A stretch of DNA of 64,000 nt from Blautia glucerasea (GTDB taxonomy: Bacteria > Bacillota > Clostridia > Lachnospirales > Lachnospiraceae), in contig NZ_JAJBMO010000017.1 of assembly GCF_020537505.1 (NCBI RefSeq), forward strand, positions 1 through 64,000. Direction: 5' to 3'. A program made the position numbers and the translations under genes. The notes beneath the pieces are model-generated. The model was not told the DNA's origin. It did not search any database and saw only the letters and a program-made list of their open reading frames with translations. Positions 1 through 8,744 of this stretch are shown one piece after another; the first letter of the stretch is position 1, and the number at the start of each line of letters is the position of its first letter.

Positions 1-84
1 TTTGAAGAAAATAAAAAGAAAAGAAGTTTTAAAAGAAAAATGGTGCTGGGCATAATCCCCAACACCAAGTTTGTCTACAGTCTG

Positions 85-117
85 AAACCCAGAGGTCGAA
101 TCTCTGGGTTTTCTTTT
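85..117 (+). terminator. Intrinsic terminator of a gene left of the window
   Basis: A perfect 10-bp stem (AAACCCAGAG at 85-94, CTCTGGGTTT at 102-111) with a 7-nt loop is followed by a T-rich run, TTTTCTTTTT. The T-run is on the plus strand, so it ends a plus-strand transcript entering from the left. No gene is visible in 1-233. Confidence 0.7.
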
Positions 118-233
118 TGTTGTTCCTAATGGAATTATTATATCGTTTTGCCTATTGGCAATTATAGCATATGTTTTTCTTGATTACAATATGCAAAATC
201 AGCAGTCGATTCCGTTATTTTGGGATGGAAAAC

Positions 234-1187
234 TTATTTTATCAAACTCTGCATATAAGCTATCATATCATTATTGGCTTGTACACTTTCTGGGAAGGTT
301 GGATGTCCAATATTAAATACGTGCATTAATCCACTTCCTTGATTTTCATAGTCAGCAAAAGTAAATGATACATCAGCTTCATCTAACCAATTAGTAAATT
401 CTAGTGTGGATTCGCGTGTCATAGTATCTGATGGTGTACTGCAAACATAACATCCTTCGAATATAGAAGGATCTACATAATTTGCAAAATACAGATGCTT
501 CATTAAATCATCATCATATAAATACTTTGCTCCGATTGAGGAGGCGGTATAACCGGCAGGTCCTTTAACCACTGCATTACCATCCTTATCAATTAATTTC
601 TGTGTATCGTATAAGTTATATTCCGGCGCAGAGGTAATAATTGCAGAAAAATTATAATTAGGAACAGTTACACCAAAATACTCCTGTAGCTCTGGTGAGT
701 TCCAGATTGCCTGCGTAAGTAAAACATAATATCCTCCTGCACTGTCACCATCCAGAAATATATTATTGAGGTCAAAATGATACGTGTCTGCCTGATCTGC
801 AACCCATTGGTAAGCAGCAAAAAGATCTTGTACTGCATCGACAAAGCTATTATCTGGAAGTTTCACATAATCAGGAGTAACAACCTCAAATCCATTGTTG
901 GCAAGAATAATAGAATGTTCTTTATTTGTAGTTTTGTTTCCGCCAATAAATCCACCACCATGTACTTCAACGACAACTGGTGTATTCTCAGATATGTTAG
1001 AAGTACCATAAAGATCCAACATATGATTCTCATTTCCATCGTCAATGTATGGAATATCAGATATGATATCTGTGTATGAATCCAGTAAATTCTGGATTGT
1101 TGTATCGGTATTTTCTGCATATACTGGACTTGTAATAGTTAATGATAATATAGCAGCTGTCATTGTTAAAATATGTGTGTGTTTCAT
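234..1187 (-). CDS. Secreted alpha/beta hydrolase (HSL/family IV-type esterase)
   Basis: The 317-aa protein starts with a signal peptide (hydrophobic core about residues 6-20, cleavage near VYA-EN). It carries the HGGGF oxyanion-hole motif at residues 76-80 and the nucleophile elbow GDSAGG with Ser149, the pairing typical of hormone-sensitive-lipase-like esterases. A C-terminal His in GLMHVFN or GHP could complete the triad. It probably hydrolyses short-chain carboxylic or carbohydrate esters outside the cell; the substrate cannot be read from sequence. It lies 25 bp downstream of another secreted hydrolase on the same strand, so the two may be co-transcribed. No lipobox is seen, so the product is secreted or loosely bound. 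Family assignment is firm, substrate unknown. Confidence 0.85.
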   Translation of the reverse strand: MKHTHILTMTAAILSLTITSPVYAENTDTTIQNLLDSYTDIISDIPYIDDGNENHMLDLYGTSNISENTPVVVEVHGGGFIGGNKTTNKEHSIILANNGFEVVTPDYVKLPDNSFVDAVQDLFAAYQWVADQADTYHFDLNNIFLDGDSAGGYYVLLTQAIWNSPELQEYFGVTVPNYNFSAIITSAPEYNLYDTQKLIDKDGNAVVKGPAGYTASSIGAKYLYDDDLMKHLYFANYVDPSIFEGCYVCSTPSDTMTRESTLEFTNWLDEADVSFTFADYENQGSGLMHVFNIGHPTFPESVQANNDMIAYMQSLIK

Positions 1188-1212
1188 AATTAATTGTTCC
1201 TTCTTTCTTTAT

Positions 1213-2061
1213 TTATTTGGTATTTTTTGAAAGTTCAATATGTCTGTCTAGGAATTCTAAAACCTTGTCTACTGCAATTGCCTTAAGATCAGGTTGAACA
1301 CCATCAAAACTGTGAACTGCTTTTTTTCCTGAGAGAAGCAGAAGCTCTGAATTGGATTCATTGTACAGAGTTTCTAAAGCCTCTATAGAAGCTGTATAAG
1401 GAACTGCCTGATCGTTTAAGCCGTGGATTAATAACGCATCTCCGGTATAACCAGTAGATTTTTCCATGAGAGTTTCATCCGCAAGTGCAGCATATAACAA
1501 GATAATACCTGCAATATCTTCATTGTGAGAGGGAGCGGCTAAAGCTACATCCCTACCACCACGGCTTCCACCCAGAAGATATATATTTTCTGAATCACAG
1601 AATGGTTGATCTTTTACAAAAGATATTAGAGCATTCAAATCAGCTACTTGTGTCTCATCTGTAGATTCTTCATAATCTAAATCCGTGCTTAAGCAATTTG
1701 GAGCTTCTGTTCCACCACTAAAATCAAAGCAATATCCAATGTAACCTTGAGCTGCTAAATCTTGGAGCCATCCTGGATTCTTAAAACTCTTATGAGATCC
1801 CATGTTTTGGTGACAAAAAATTACAACAGGGTAAGTTTCTCCTTCCTGATAAGAGTCAGGAAAACAAAATTCACCATAAATACTACGGTTATCATTTTCT
1901 TCGTAGCCTTTGCACCAGGAGACAACATAGTAACATCCATCTCCTTTCTGAACATATCCTTCTTGATACTCTGGGGATAGCTCTTCTGCTTGGACTGGTT
2001 TTTGCAAGAAAAAAATACTAAAAATACATGCAAAAATAAAAATAGTCCATTTTTTTTTCAT
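1213..2061 (-). CDS. Secreted alpha/beta hydrolase (dienelactone-hydrolase/BAAT-like)
   Basis: The 282-aa product begins with a classic signal peptide (lysines, then a hydrophobic core to about residue 22, VQA-EE cleavage). An alpha/beta-hydrolase fold follows: HQNMGSH oxyanion region, nucleophile elbow GGSRGG near residue 166, acid in IHGLNDQAVP, and a His in KAVHSFDG near the C terminus. The order and spacing fit dienelactone-hydrolase or acetyl-xylan-esterase-like enzymes. The start has AGGGAGGAATTAG just upstream. It is transcribed first in a likely two-gene operon with the esterase at 234-1187. Two adjacent exported hydrolases of different subfamilies suggest action on one esterified extracellular substrate, which is inference. 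Confidence 0.8.
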   Translation of the reverse strand: MKKKWTIFIFACIFSIFFLQKPVQAEELSPEYQEGYVQKGDGCYYVVSWCKGYEENDNRSIYGEFCFPDSYQEGETYPVVIFCHQNMGSHKSFKNPGWLQDLAAQGYIGYCFDFSGGTEAPNCLSTDLDYEESTDETQVADLNALISFVKDQPFCDSENIYLLGGSRGGRDVALAAPSHNEDIAGIILLYAALADETLMEKSTGYTGDALLIHGLNDQAVPYTASIEALETLYNESNSELLLLSGKKAVHSFDGVQPDLKAIAVDKVLEFLDRHIELSKNTK

Positions 2062-2239
2062 ATCTAATTCCTCCCTTTTTCGTATAAGTGGTATCTTTGC
2101 TTATACACTTTAATTTTAGCAAAATTATACCAAATATTTATTGAAATGCTGCATAATATGCGCAAACTGTCAAAAAATATACGCAAGCTGAAAATATAAT
2201 TGTACATATTTATTTATCGTATCGGGCTATTTTTCCAGT

Positions 2240-2942
2240 CAGTGTGCAATTAAACCACATTCACCCCTTCAGACAAAACCGAAACGGCGCAAAGTTGAAA
2301 AGTACCCCCACCCACCTATACTATACTAAAATACTAGGATATATCAGCAGCAACGCACACAAGCCCAATAGACCACACAATCAAAGGATCATACACAACC
2401 AACAACATATATCAGAAAAAAAGTGTTCTGCATAGCTTCAGGACTGGCAGACATCGAAAAATCATTGTAACAGTCCCAATAGTACCATATACAACAACAG
2501 TTCCCACATATCACGGCAGACAATACCACATTAAAACTGTATAACAGATCACAGCAGATAAAAGTATATGCTTACATTATCACAGTACATGCCAGTAAAG
2601 CCACAGCCAGACAAATTACAGCATAAGCCCCACAATCATACAACCACAGCTCAACATACCATACAGCCCAACCACATTCCCATTTTAGGAATCTGTGTCA
2701 ATCTGGTATAACATTCTGCACTACTCAGTAATAAGCCCTACAATCAAACAAGATCCCACTCTTAGCAGAATACCACATATCTAATCATCATATCGCACCA
2801 CAGCCCATTTTTCATTTACTAGGATTTTCCCAGTGAGTAATATCTTCAGACCTGATATAACAATTCGTTCTATCAGCTCACATTACCTGACACAGCTCAC
2901 ACCAGGTACACAGAACACCACACACCAGACACAGCCCGACAC
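2240..2942. other. G-poor non-coding stretch, unexplained
   Basis: About 0.7 kb in which the plus strand is visibly rich in A and C and very poor in G, quite unlike its neighbours. No open frame on either strand has a start with a ribosome site; short frames at 2244-2435 and 3011-3241 look like compositional noise. It lies beyond the terminator of the minus-strand gene at 3238 and upstream of the promoter side of the hydrolase starting at 2061. The 2062-2240 part is plausible promoter region for that hydrolase. I see no repeats of useful length. It could be a decayed gene or an unrecognised structured RNA. Confidence 0.4.
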
Positions 2943-2979
2943 AATAAAAAGTCCATAGGACAATATAAGCCTATGGACT
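2943..2979 (-). terminator. Terminator on the minus strand
   Basis: A perfect 10-bp stem (AGTCCATAGG 2950-2959, CCTATGGACT 2970-2979) with a 10-nt loop is preceded on the plus strand by AAAAA. Read on the minus strand this is a hairpin followed by TTTTTATTG, a textbook terminator. It lies 260 bp beyond the stop codon of the secreted protein at 3238-3999, implying a long 3' untranslated tail. Confidence 0.65.
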
Positions 2980-3237
2980 GTATAACTCATGGATCATCAC
3001 AGATAACACCATGTCATTGTATTGTATATCTCTTGTTATGGTCTGCATTATATCAACAGTATATACCATAGCACTACACCACATTCACAGCAGATACCAC
3101 AATTATTTTCTTTTGATCCGACACAGCGCAAGCATAACAGACCAGAACCGAACTACAGCAAACAGAAGCGGAAGCCATAGCAGACCAACACAACCGGAAG
3201 CAACAGCCGGAAGCCATAACGCAAAAAAAGAAGCGTT

Positions 3238-3999
3238 TTAACTTCTGTAATCTATATATAAAGATTCATACAATGGACTCTTAACAGTTCCGCCAAAGAA
3301 GTAACCTCTGTAACCTGCAGTTGGCCTTTTATAATATTTGGGTTTCGCTGTTATATGATAGTTTATACAAATTGATGCGGCATTTTTTAAAGAAACCTTT
3401 CCACCATTTTTTATCTTTTGGGGTTTATTATTTTTATAACAGATTTCAATACTGTCCACCTTATAATTCTTGACAGTTTTAGCAGTAATCTTTACTTTTG
3501 ATTTTGGAGCAGTTCCTTTATCCTCTACCATCCAATGGCCTTTTGCAAGAGCAGCATAATTTTTGGAGCCGATCTTTATACTTGTAAATACTCGAGAGTG
3601 CTTTTTGAATGTTACGGCACAAGACAGGTTATAGCTCTTTCCATTCTGTTTTACTGTAAAACGGAGTTTTGTTTTTTCGCCATCTTTTACACAATGTATG
3701 GGACCTGGTGCTGTTTGTACAAAAATAGCGTTAAGACCAGCTGCTTTTGATGCGGTATAATATTTGTTTGATGATTGTACATTTGTGATTACAGCGGACC
3801 TGGATAAATTTTTTATATAAATATATCCATCTCCTTCTGTGGGCAGTTCACTTCCATTAATATAAGCACGATAAAACTCCAGAGTCTGTTTCTTCGGGCA
3901 CTGAGGTGCCTTTGCTGCTGCGCTTACTGCTGTAGGCACTGCCAGGATTACGAAAAGGCATGCCAATAAGCTTACTAAAATGTTTCTTGTCTTTTTCAC
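3238..3999 (-). CDS. Secreted protein of unknown function (GTG start)
   Basis: The product is about 253 aa. An in-frame ATG exists at 4029, but a perfect AGGAGG (4009-4014 on the plus strand as CCTCCT) sits 9 nt before a GTG at 3999, so translation most likely starts there. A signal peptide follows (KKTRN, hydrophobic core, cleavage near SAAAKAP). The mature part is basic, rich in Lys, Tyr and Asn, and looks beta-rich; I recognise no domain. Three Cys in the C-terminal two-thirds could be structural. It stands alone, with a terminator-like hairpin far downstream and repeat DNA upstream. It may be a cell-surface or extracellular adhesin-like protein, but that is a guess. Confidence 0.7.
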   Translation of the reverse strand: MKKTRNILVSLLACLFVILAVPTAVSAAAKAPQCPKKQTLEFYRAYINGSELPTEGDGYIYIKNLSRSAVITNVQSSNKYYTASKAAGLNAIFVQTAPGPIHCVKDGEKTKLRFTVKQNGKSYNLSCAVTFKKHSRVFTSIKIGSKNYAALAKGHWMVEDKGTAPKSKVKITAKTVKNYKVDSIEICYKNNKPQKIKNGGKVSLKNAASICINYHITAKPKYYKRPTAGYRGYFFGGTVKSPLYESLYIDYRS

Positions 4000-4215
4000 T
4001 TTGTTTTCCCTCCTGATTATTTTTTTCATTTTGTGCTGCTGTTAATTTCTCTTTTTCCTTCCGCTCCGTTCCCATTATAACGTACCCAAAAGTTCTGCTT
4101 CAGCTATATCGTCAGACTTTCCCTTTGAGCCGTTATATTTTTACATCATTATACTGATCTTATTATAAGCAGTCAATATTTTCCAAGATCATAATTCACG
4201 AAAATCTTTTTCGTG

Positions 4216-4349
4216 GTTACCGTTCACAGTAACACGCTTCGCGATGCACAGAAATCATACTTTGCATGATTTCGCGCCGCAATTCTCGGGTTTTCTGTGA
4301 ACTTTGTTCGCAAAAAAACACCTCGCGGAATGTTACAGTGAACAATAAC
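4216..4349. repeat. Palindromic repeat family A, copy 1
   Basis: A 134-bp element bounded by imperfect inverted repeats (GTTACCGTTCACAGTAAC at the left, its complement with three changes at the right). The interior carries GAAATCAT...ATGATTTC hairpin arms. A near-identical copy lies in the opposite orientation at 43866-43997 and a partial one at 49756-49831. There is no coding capacity. It is MITE-like and sits in a 540-bp gap (4030-4576) that also holds a family C arm at 4387-4410 (AGCGTGTTTGAAAAAGG) and a family B end at 4474-4486. Confidence 0.75.
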
Positions 4350-4576
4350 TTTTCGTGTTAATTGCAATTCAAACTTCCACTCCAGGAGCGTGTTTGAAAA
4401 AGGCTTTCCTATAACTAATCGGCAGCTTTCTTCCCTTTTATTGACTCTTTTGATTATTAACAGTATGATTAGGGTGTCAAAAGGTACGCTCCATGAACCT
4501 TGAAAATTTCATATAAACCAATAAATCATCATCTATAGATGGTATAATAATTTCAGTTTATTTGAGAGGTGATTCC

Positions 4577-5205
4577 ATGTCTTTTGCAAAAAATGAATGT
4601 CAGCAGTTAACTTTGGAGGATAGTATGTTTTCCCTTACTGCCCGTGAACGTCGTATGCTCGAAAAATCCTGGGCAAAACCGTTTGCAGAAAAAATATTCC
4701 CCCTGATCAACGAAGAAAATTTTTCCGTCCTTTATAGTGATAAAGCTTCCCGCCCCAATACTCCTGTAAATATGATCGTTGGGGTATAGTGCTTGAAGAG
4801 CTTATGAGACTGACGGATGAGGAATTCGTGGATTCCCTTCTTTTTGATATCCGTTTCCAGTATGCCCTCCTGGTTGCTTCTAATATCCGGAAGCTTGGGA
4901 GGATGGAGCTCCTTTATACCTGTGTTGCTGACCTTGTATCTTTTCTCCACCGTACCGGGATGGACGACCTTCTGGGAGGTGTGGAACACTATTATGACCC
5001 TAATGATTATAACCAGGTTATTTATCATAGCAAAAGTGAAGATGCATCAGACAGGATCAAACAGATCCTTGTTGACGCAGACAAACTTCTTGCCGAATGT
5101 GAAGGGGCCTGTGATGAAAGTTCTGCCTACCAGTTACTGGTACGTGTTTTAAAAGAACAGACGGTTGTGGAAGAATCCGGTACGAGACGGCTGAAAACCA
5201 GATAA
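4577..5205 (+). pseudogene. IS1182-family transposase remnant
   Basis: The first frame (4577-4789) encodes the typical N terminus of IS1182-like transposases (LTARERRMLEKSWAKPFAEK, then PVNMIVG). One base appears lost near 4786 (GGGGTATAG where GGGGCTATAG would keep the frame). The next frame resumes with VLEELMRLTDEEFVDSLL and RFQYAL, then jumps directly to sequence normally found near the C terminus (NIRKLGRMELLYTC, EHYYDPNDYN, LVRVLKEQTVVE). So one frameshift and a large internal deletion removed the catalytic core. The remnant runs straight into the truncated sirtuin gene, which suggests the insertion or its decay removed that gene's start. Confidence 0.8.
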
Positions 5206-6056
5206 AAGAAAAAATTGAGGAAGCAGATGCTGTTGTAATAGGGGCTGGTGCGGGATTTTCCACATCAGCCGGTTTTGTGTATAACGGTGAAAGATTTGAC
5301 AAATATTTTTCGGACTTTAGAAAGAAATATGGATTTTCTGATATGTATTCGGGAGGCTTCTACCCATATAAAACATTGGAAAAACACTGGGGATACTGGT
5401 GCAGATATATCTATATTAATCGATATATGGATGCTCCAAAACCGGTATATCAGAACCTGTATGATCTGGTGAAAGAGAAGGATTATTTTGTTCTGACAAC
5501 AAATGTGGATCATTGCTTTCAGAAGGCAGGATTCGCTAAAAACAGAATCTTTTATACACAGGGAGATTATGGTCTGTTTCAATGTAGTGAGCCTTGCCAT
5601 AAGAAAACCTATGACAATGAAGAAACTATAAAAAAAATGGTACTGAGTCAGGGATTTCGGATAAAAGACGGGGAACTGCAAAAAACGGAAGACGGAGAAA
5701 TAAAGCTTACGGTTCCGACGGGGCTGATTCCATATTGTCCGCGCTGCGGCAAGCCGATGAGTATGAACCTCAGATCGGATCAGACATTTGTTGAAGATGA
5801 GGGATGGCACCAGGCAGCAGAACGGTACGAGAAATTTATACAGGATCATAAAAAACAGAAAATAGTGTTCCTTGAACTTGGAGTAGGATATAATACCCCT
5901 GGTATTATAAAATATCCGTTCTGGCAGATGACAAACACATTTCAACATGCATTTTATGTGTGTCTGAATCAGGGTGAAGCATATGCATCTGCAGAAATAA
6001 CGAGAAAGTCTGTTTATATGAATGAAGATATTGGAGAAATCCTGAAAGAACTGTAG
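5181..6056 (+). pseudogene. Class M (SirTM-like) sirtuin, start codon lost
   Basis: The open frame reads YETAENQIKEKIEEADAVV and then the sirtuin Rossmann motif GAGAGFSTSAGF, followed by FVLTTNVDH, CPRCGKP and LELGVGYNTP near the C terminus. This matches the Sir2-family proteins of the macrodomain-associated class that act as protein ADP-ribosyltransferases or deacylases using NAD. The frame is open back into the IS1182 remnant, but no usable start codon precedes the NAD motif; the first one, GTG 5277, lies after it. About 15-20 N-terminal codons of the family are missing. The catalytic core is otherwise intact, so inactivation is recent or expression relies on an unusual start. No macrodomain or lipoate-ligase partner is nearby. 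Confidence 0.75.
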
Positions 6057-6115
6057 ACTTGTGATAAAGAGCGGCTGTGAACGGGGTGAATAGTGATAAG
6101 AGAGGGTGTGATAAA

Positions 6116-7051
6116 ATGATAATACAAACAGGAATGAGAACAGATATACCTGCATTTTATTCAAAATGGTTTTTGAATCGGATAAAAGAAGGATATGTAT
6201 GCGTGAGGAATCCCTATGATCCAAAACAGGTGACGAAATACAGCCTTTCACCAGAAGTTGTGGATCTAATCGCATTCTGCACGAAGAACCCTCTTCCAAT
6301 GCTGCCGTTTCTTGACGAGTTAAAACCATATGGTCAATACTGGTTTGTAACAATTACACCTTACGGAAGGGATATTGAGCCAAACGTTCCGGATAAAGAA
6401 ACTGTGATGGAAGGATTTAAAAAATTGTCGGATGTCGTGGGCGTAGACAGTATTGGATGGAGATATGATCCGATTTTTATAGATAAAAAACATTCTGTGG
6501 AGTGGCATATATCTGAATTTGAAAAAATGGCTGAAATTCTTGCCGGATACACAAAGACATGTGTAATCAGCTTTATAGATATTTATAAAAAGGTGGAACG
6601 CAATTTTCCAGAAGCAAAATCAGTACGAGCAGAAGACCGGGCTATGATAGGAAAAGCATTTGTAAAAATAGCGTCAAAGTATGGAATGGTTCTGAGGCCT
6701 TGTGCAGAAGGAGAAGAGCTTGCTCAATATGGTGCAGATTGCTCCGGGTGTATGACTGTTCATACATTTGAGACAGCTCTCCATAGCAGACTGGAAGTTC
6801 CAAAGAGAAAGAAAAATCAGAGAAATGGGGAATGCACATGCCTTTTGGGGACAGATATAGGTGCCTATGATACTTGCGGACATTTGTGTAAATACTGTTA
6901 TGCGAATGCAAATCCGGTTTTGGTCAAAGAAAATATGAAAAAGCATAATCCTGCATCTCCTTTTCTAATTGGTGGACATATGCTGGGTGATATTGTTCGT
7001 GAGGCAAAGCAGGAAAGCTGGATTGACAGACAGATTCGATTGAAATTTTAG
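6116..7051 (+). CDS. DUF1848 family protein with CxxxCxxC cluster
   Basis: I start this 311-aa protein at ATG 6116 because AGAGGG lies 9 nt before it; the upstream in-frame extension to 6077 has no site. The sequence (TGMRTDIPAFYSKWF, WFVTITPYG, GWRYDPIF, then a Cys-rich end) is that of the DUF1848 family, whose function is unknown. The C-terminal third has CSGC, CTC and CGHLCKYC; the last has the C-x3-C-x2-C spacing of radical-SAM iron-sulfur sites, so a metal cluster is likely (inference). It is 59 bp downstream of the truncated sirtuin, on the same strand; similar adjacency in related genomes would suggest joint function. Confidence 0.8.
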   Translation: MIIQTGMRTDIPAFYSKWFLNRIKEGYVCVRNPYDPKQVTKYSLSPEVVDLIAFCTKNPLPMLPFLDELKPYGQYWFVTITPYGRDIEPNVPDKETVMEGFKKLSDVVGVDSIGWRYDPIFIDKKHSVEWHISEFEKMAEILAGYTKTCVISFIDIYKKVERNFPEAKSVRAEDRAMIGKAFVKIASKYGMVLRPCAEGEELAQYGADCSGCMTVHTFETALHSRLEVPKRKKNQRNGECTCLLGTDIGAYDTCGHLCKYCYANANPVLVKENMKKHNPASPFLIGGHMLGDIVREAKQESWIDRQIRLKF

Positions 7052-7191
7052 AATAAAATTGCATAATAATGGTAATCCAAAGGTCTGCCGTCTGCCGCCT
7101 GCCAGCGTATTAATGATAAAAAAAGATTGCGAACTGCATGCAATTTGCAATCAAACGAAATATAATGAAGAAAAAAGAGGAGGCGATATCT

Positions 7192-7500
7192 ATGGCAAGA
7201 ACAGCAAATGTATTTGCACGTGTCGAACCTGAAGTAAAAGAACAGGCAGAGCAGGTGCTTGATCGACTTGGAATTCCAATGTCCAATGCAGTAGGAATGT
7301 TTCTGAGACAGATTGTGCTCCAGAGAGGAATTCCTTTTGAAATGAAACTTCCAGCTTATGAGGAGCCTGTGGCATATGGTTCTCTGACAAAGGAACAGTT
7401 CAATGCAGAAATAGAAAAAGGCATGGAAGATATTAAGGCTGGCAGAGTGTATTCAGCAGATGAAGTTGAAGCAGAAATGAAACGGGAATTTGGTATATGA
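7192..7500 (+). CDS. RelB/DinJ-family antitoxin
   Basis: Start ATG 7192 has AGGAGG (7178-7183) 8 nt upstream; the longer frame from 7138 lacks a site. The 102-aa protein starts MARTANVFARVEPEVKEQAE, a ribbon-helix-helix DNA-binding N terminus typical of RelB/DinJ antitoxins, followed by an acidic, flexible C-terminal half that would wrap the toxin. Its stop codon overlaps the toxin start (ATGA at 7497-7500), the standard coupling in type II toxin-antitoxin operons. Because the toxin is frameshifted, this is probably an orphan antitoxin; it could still autoregulate or neutralise related toxins elsewhere. Confidence 0.85.
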   Translation: MARTANVFARVEPEVKEQAEQVLDRLGIPMSNAVGMFLRQIVLQRGIPFEMKLPAYEEPVAYGSLTKEQFNAEIEKGMEDIKAGRVYSADEVEAEMKREFGI

Positions 7501-7842
7501 AATATAAAGTGATGTATACAGCAGGAGCAAAGAAAGATCTGCGAAATATTTTCAGATATATTTCAGAGAAACTGTTAGCTCCAGAGAATGCTGCAGGACA
7601 GCAGAGCGGATTATGACGGCAATTCGGAAGCTGGATACTTGGATACTATGCCGAACAGAAATCGGCTCTATGAGGAAGAACCTTGGCACAGCAGAGGACT
7701 TCGATTCTTTCCGGTGGATAATTATCTGGTATTTTACAAAATAGATGATGAAGCTGAAGCGGTATATGTAGTGCGAATTATGTATGGTGGACGTGATGTT
7801 CATAAACAGTTAAATCAAACAGAAGACGTTTCAGTAAATTAA
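7497..7842 (+). pseudogene. RelE/ParE-family toxin, frameshifted
   Basis: The frame begins at ATG 7497, overlapping the antitoxin stop, and reads MKYKVMYTAGAKKDLRNIF, then hits TGA at 7614. Two lesions explain it. About one base is missing near 7600 (GGACAGCAGAGC, where GGACAGACAGAGC would keep the frame). An 8-bp tandem duplication TGGATACT lies at 7632-7647. Downstream the third frame resumes the family C terminus (RNRLYEEEPWHSRGLRFFPVDN, YVVRIMYGGRD). Repairing both would give a normal RelE-superfamily mRNA interferase of about 100 aa. The toxin is therefore almost certainly inactive. Confidence 0.85.
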
Positions 7843-7928
7843 AACAGAATATGGAACTAAAACACGAGCAGTTAGTCTATGAAAAATAGGTTAGCTGCTT
7901 TTTTCATGTAAAAAAGGAGGTGCCGTGT

Positions 7929-8057
7929 ATGGGATAGGCACGTAAAGATGTAGAGAAAACAAAGAAAATAGCAAAGAAATTTGTACGCTATCAAGAAGGA
8001 GCAGAGCTTTATAGCATTGGACTGACAAAGTTTCAGGAGCTGGCAAGTCACAGCTAG
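7929..8057 (+). pseudogene. DUF6462-like remnant from an integrative element
   Basis: After a strong AAGGAGG (7914-7920) and ATG 7929, the frame meets TAG at its third codon, then continues ARKDVEKTKKIAKKFVRYQE and GLTKFQELA before a stop at 8055. This resembles the start of DUF6462 proteins, small helix-turn-helix-like proteins carried by conjugative elements of gut Firmicutes, cut off at about half length. The rest of 7843-8350 holds a GAGGTG-AGAA-CACCTC hairpin but no gene; an open stretch near 8195-8395 (KYKRAITPWKGGELWWEQL) has no clear start and I do not recognise it. Confidence 0.55.
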
Positions 8058-8350
8058 TAACTCCTGGAGGTGAGAACACCTCTTTGTACACGGGCGATAT
8101 AGGAGTCTAGAAGACTGGCGTGTACCTACATGCTTAGCATTAAGCATAGCATTTATAATTATTGTACTTATCGTATTGTATTCATTAGCGAGGACGGCAG
8201 GTGAGTCGGACAGGATATTGGAAAATATAAGAGAGCAATCACTCCTTGGAAGGGAGGAGAGCTCTGGTGGGAACAGTTGAAAAAAAGAATTAAACATAAG
8301 AAACGCAGGTTTGTATCTTCAGAAGAGAAGCTTGAGAGTGAATTAAAAGA

Positions 8351-8635
8351 TTGTATCCGCATTACTTTGCAGCTGATGAGGACGGGAAAAAGTTGAATTT
8401 TGAACCGGGAGCTGCGATAGACATTGAGTTTGTAACACTTGTTGCTGTAAAAGCTATTTATGATCTTCTGAACCATGATAAGGATCAGTATACAACGAGC
8501 GTGTTAGGCTACCTGACAAATTATACTTTGGTATGCAATACCAACGAACTCGTGATCGGTGGAAAAAATGCGGAGATATTTCCCCAAAATATAAAGGTAA
8601 CTGTCCAGTATGGAAAAATCTCATTGCCTATTTAG
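8351..8635 (+). CDS. Hypothetical protein, possibly a fragment (TTG start)
   Basis: A 94-aa open frame (LYPHYFAADEDGKKLNFEPG to GKISLPI) whose only early start is TTG 8351 with no convincing ribosome site. The composition is protein-like, with mixed hydrophobic and charged residues, and no family is recognised. The overlapping frame upstream (EEKLESELKDCIRITLQ) is also protein-like, so the two may be halves of one frameshifted gene. It lies among other wrecks of a mobile region. Confidence 0.35.
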   Translation: MYPHYFAADEDGKKLNFEPGAAIDIEFVTLVAVKAIYDLLNHDKDQYTTSVLGYLTNYTLVCNTNELVIGGKNAEIFPQNIKVTVQYGKISLPI

Positions 8636-8744
8636 CGACAATATGCTTATAATGAGTCTATGACAAAAGACCTTAAAGCTGTCCAATACAACTGAAGCTT
8701 TACGGGCAGGATTCTTATTCAAAATGTGAACTGCGGAGGAAATC

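Noticed and set aside
2244..2435. Short plus-strand frame in the G-poor stretch, and a similar one at 3011-3241
   Set aside because: No ribosome site and residues dictated by A/C-rich composition; every frame there looks alike.
2240..3240. CRISPR array
   Set aside because: No regularly spaced direct repeats; the few short similarities (CGGAAGCCATA near 3170-3220) are too short and irregular.
5265..6353. Long minus-strand frame opposite the sirtuin and DUF1848 genes
   Set aside because: Compositional shadow rich in Phe, Ile and His; the plus strand carries clear sirtuin motifs.
4200..8650. Intact integrative element or prophage
   Set aside because: Only fragments (transposase, DUF6462) are seen; no integrase, relaxase, capsid or attachment-site pair.
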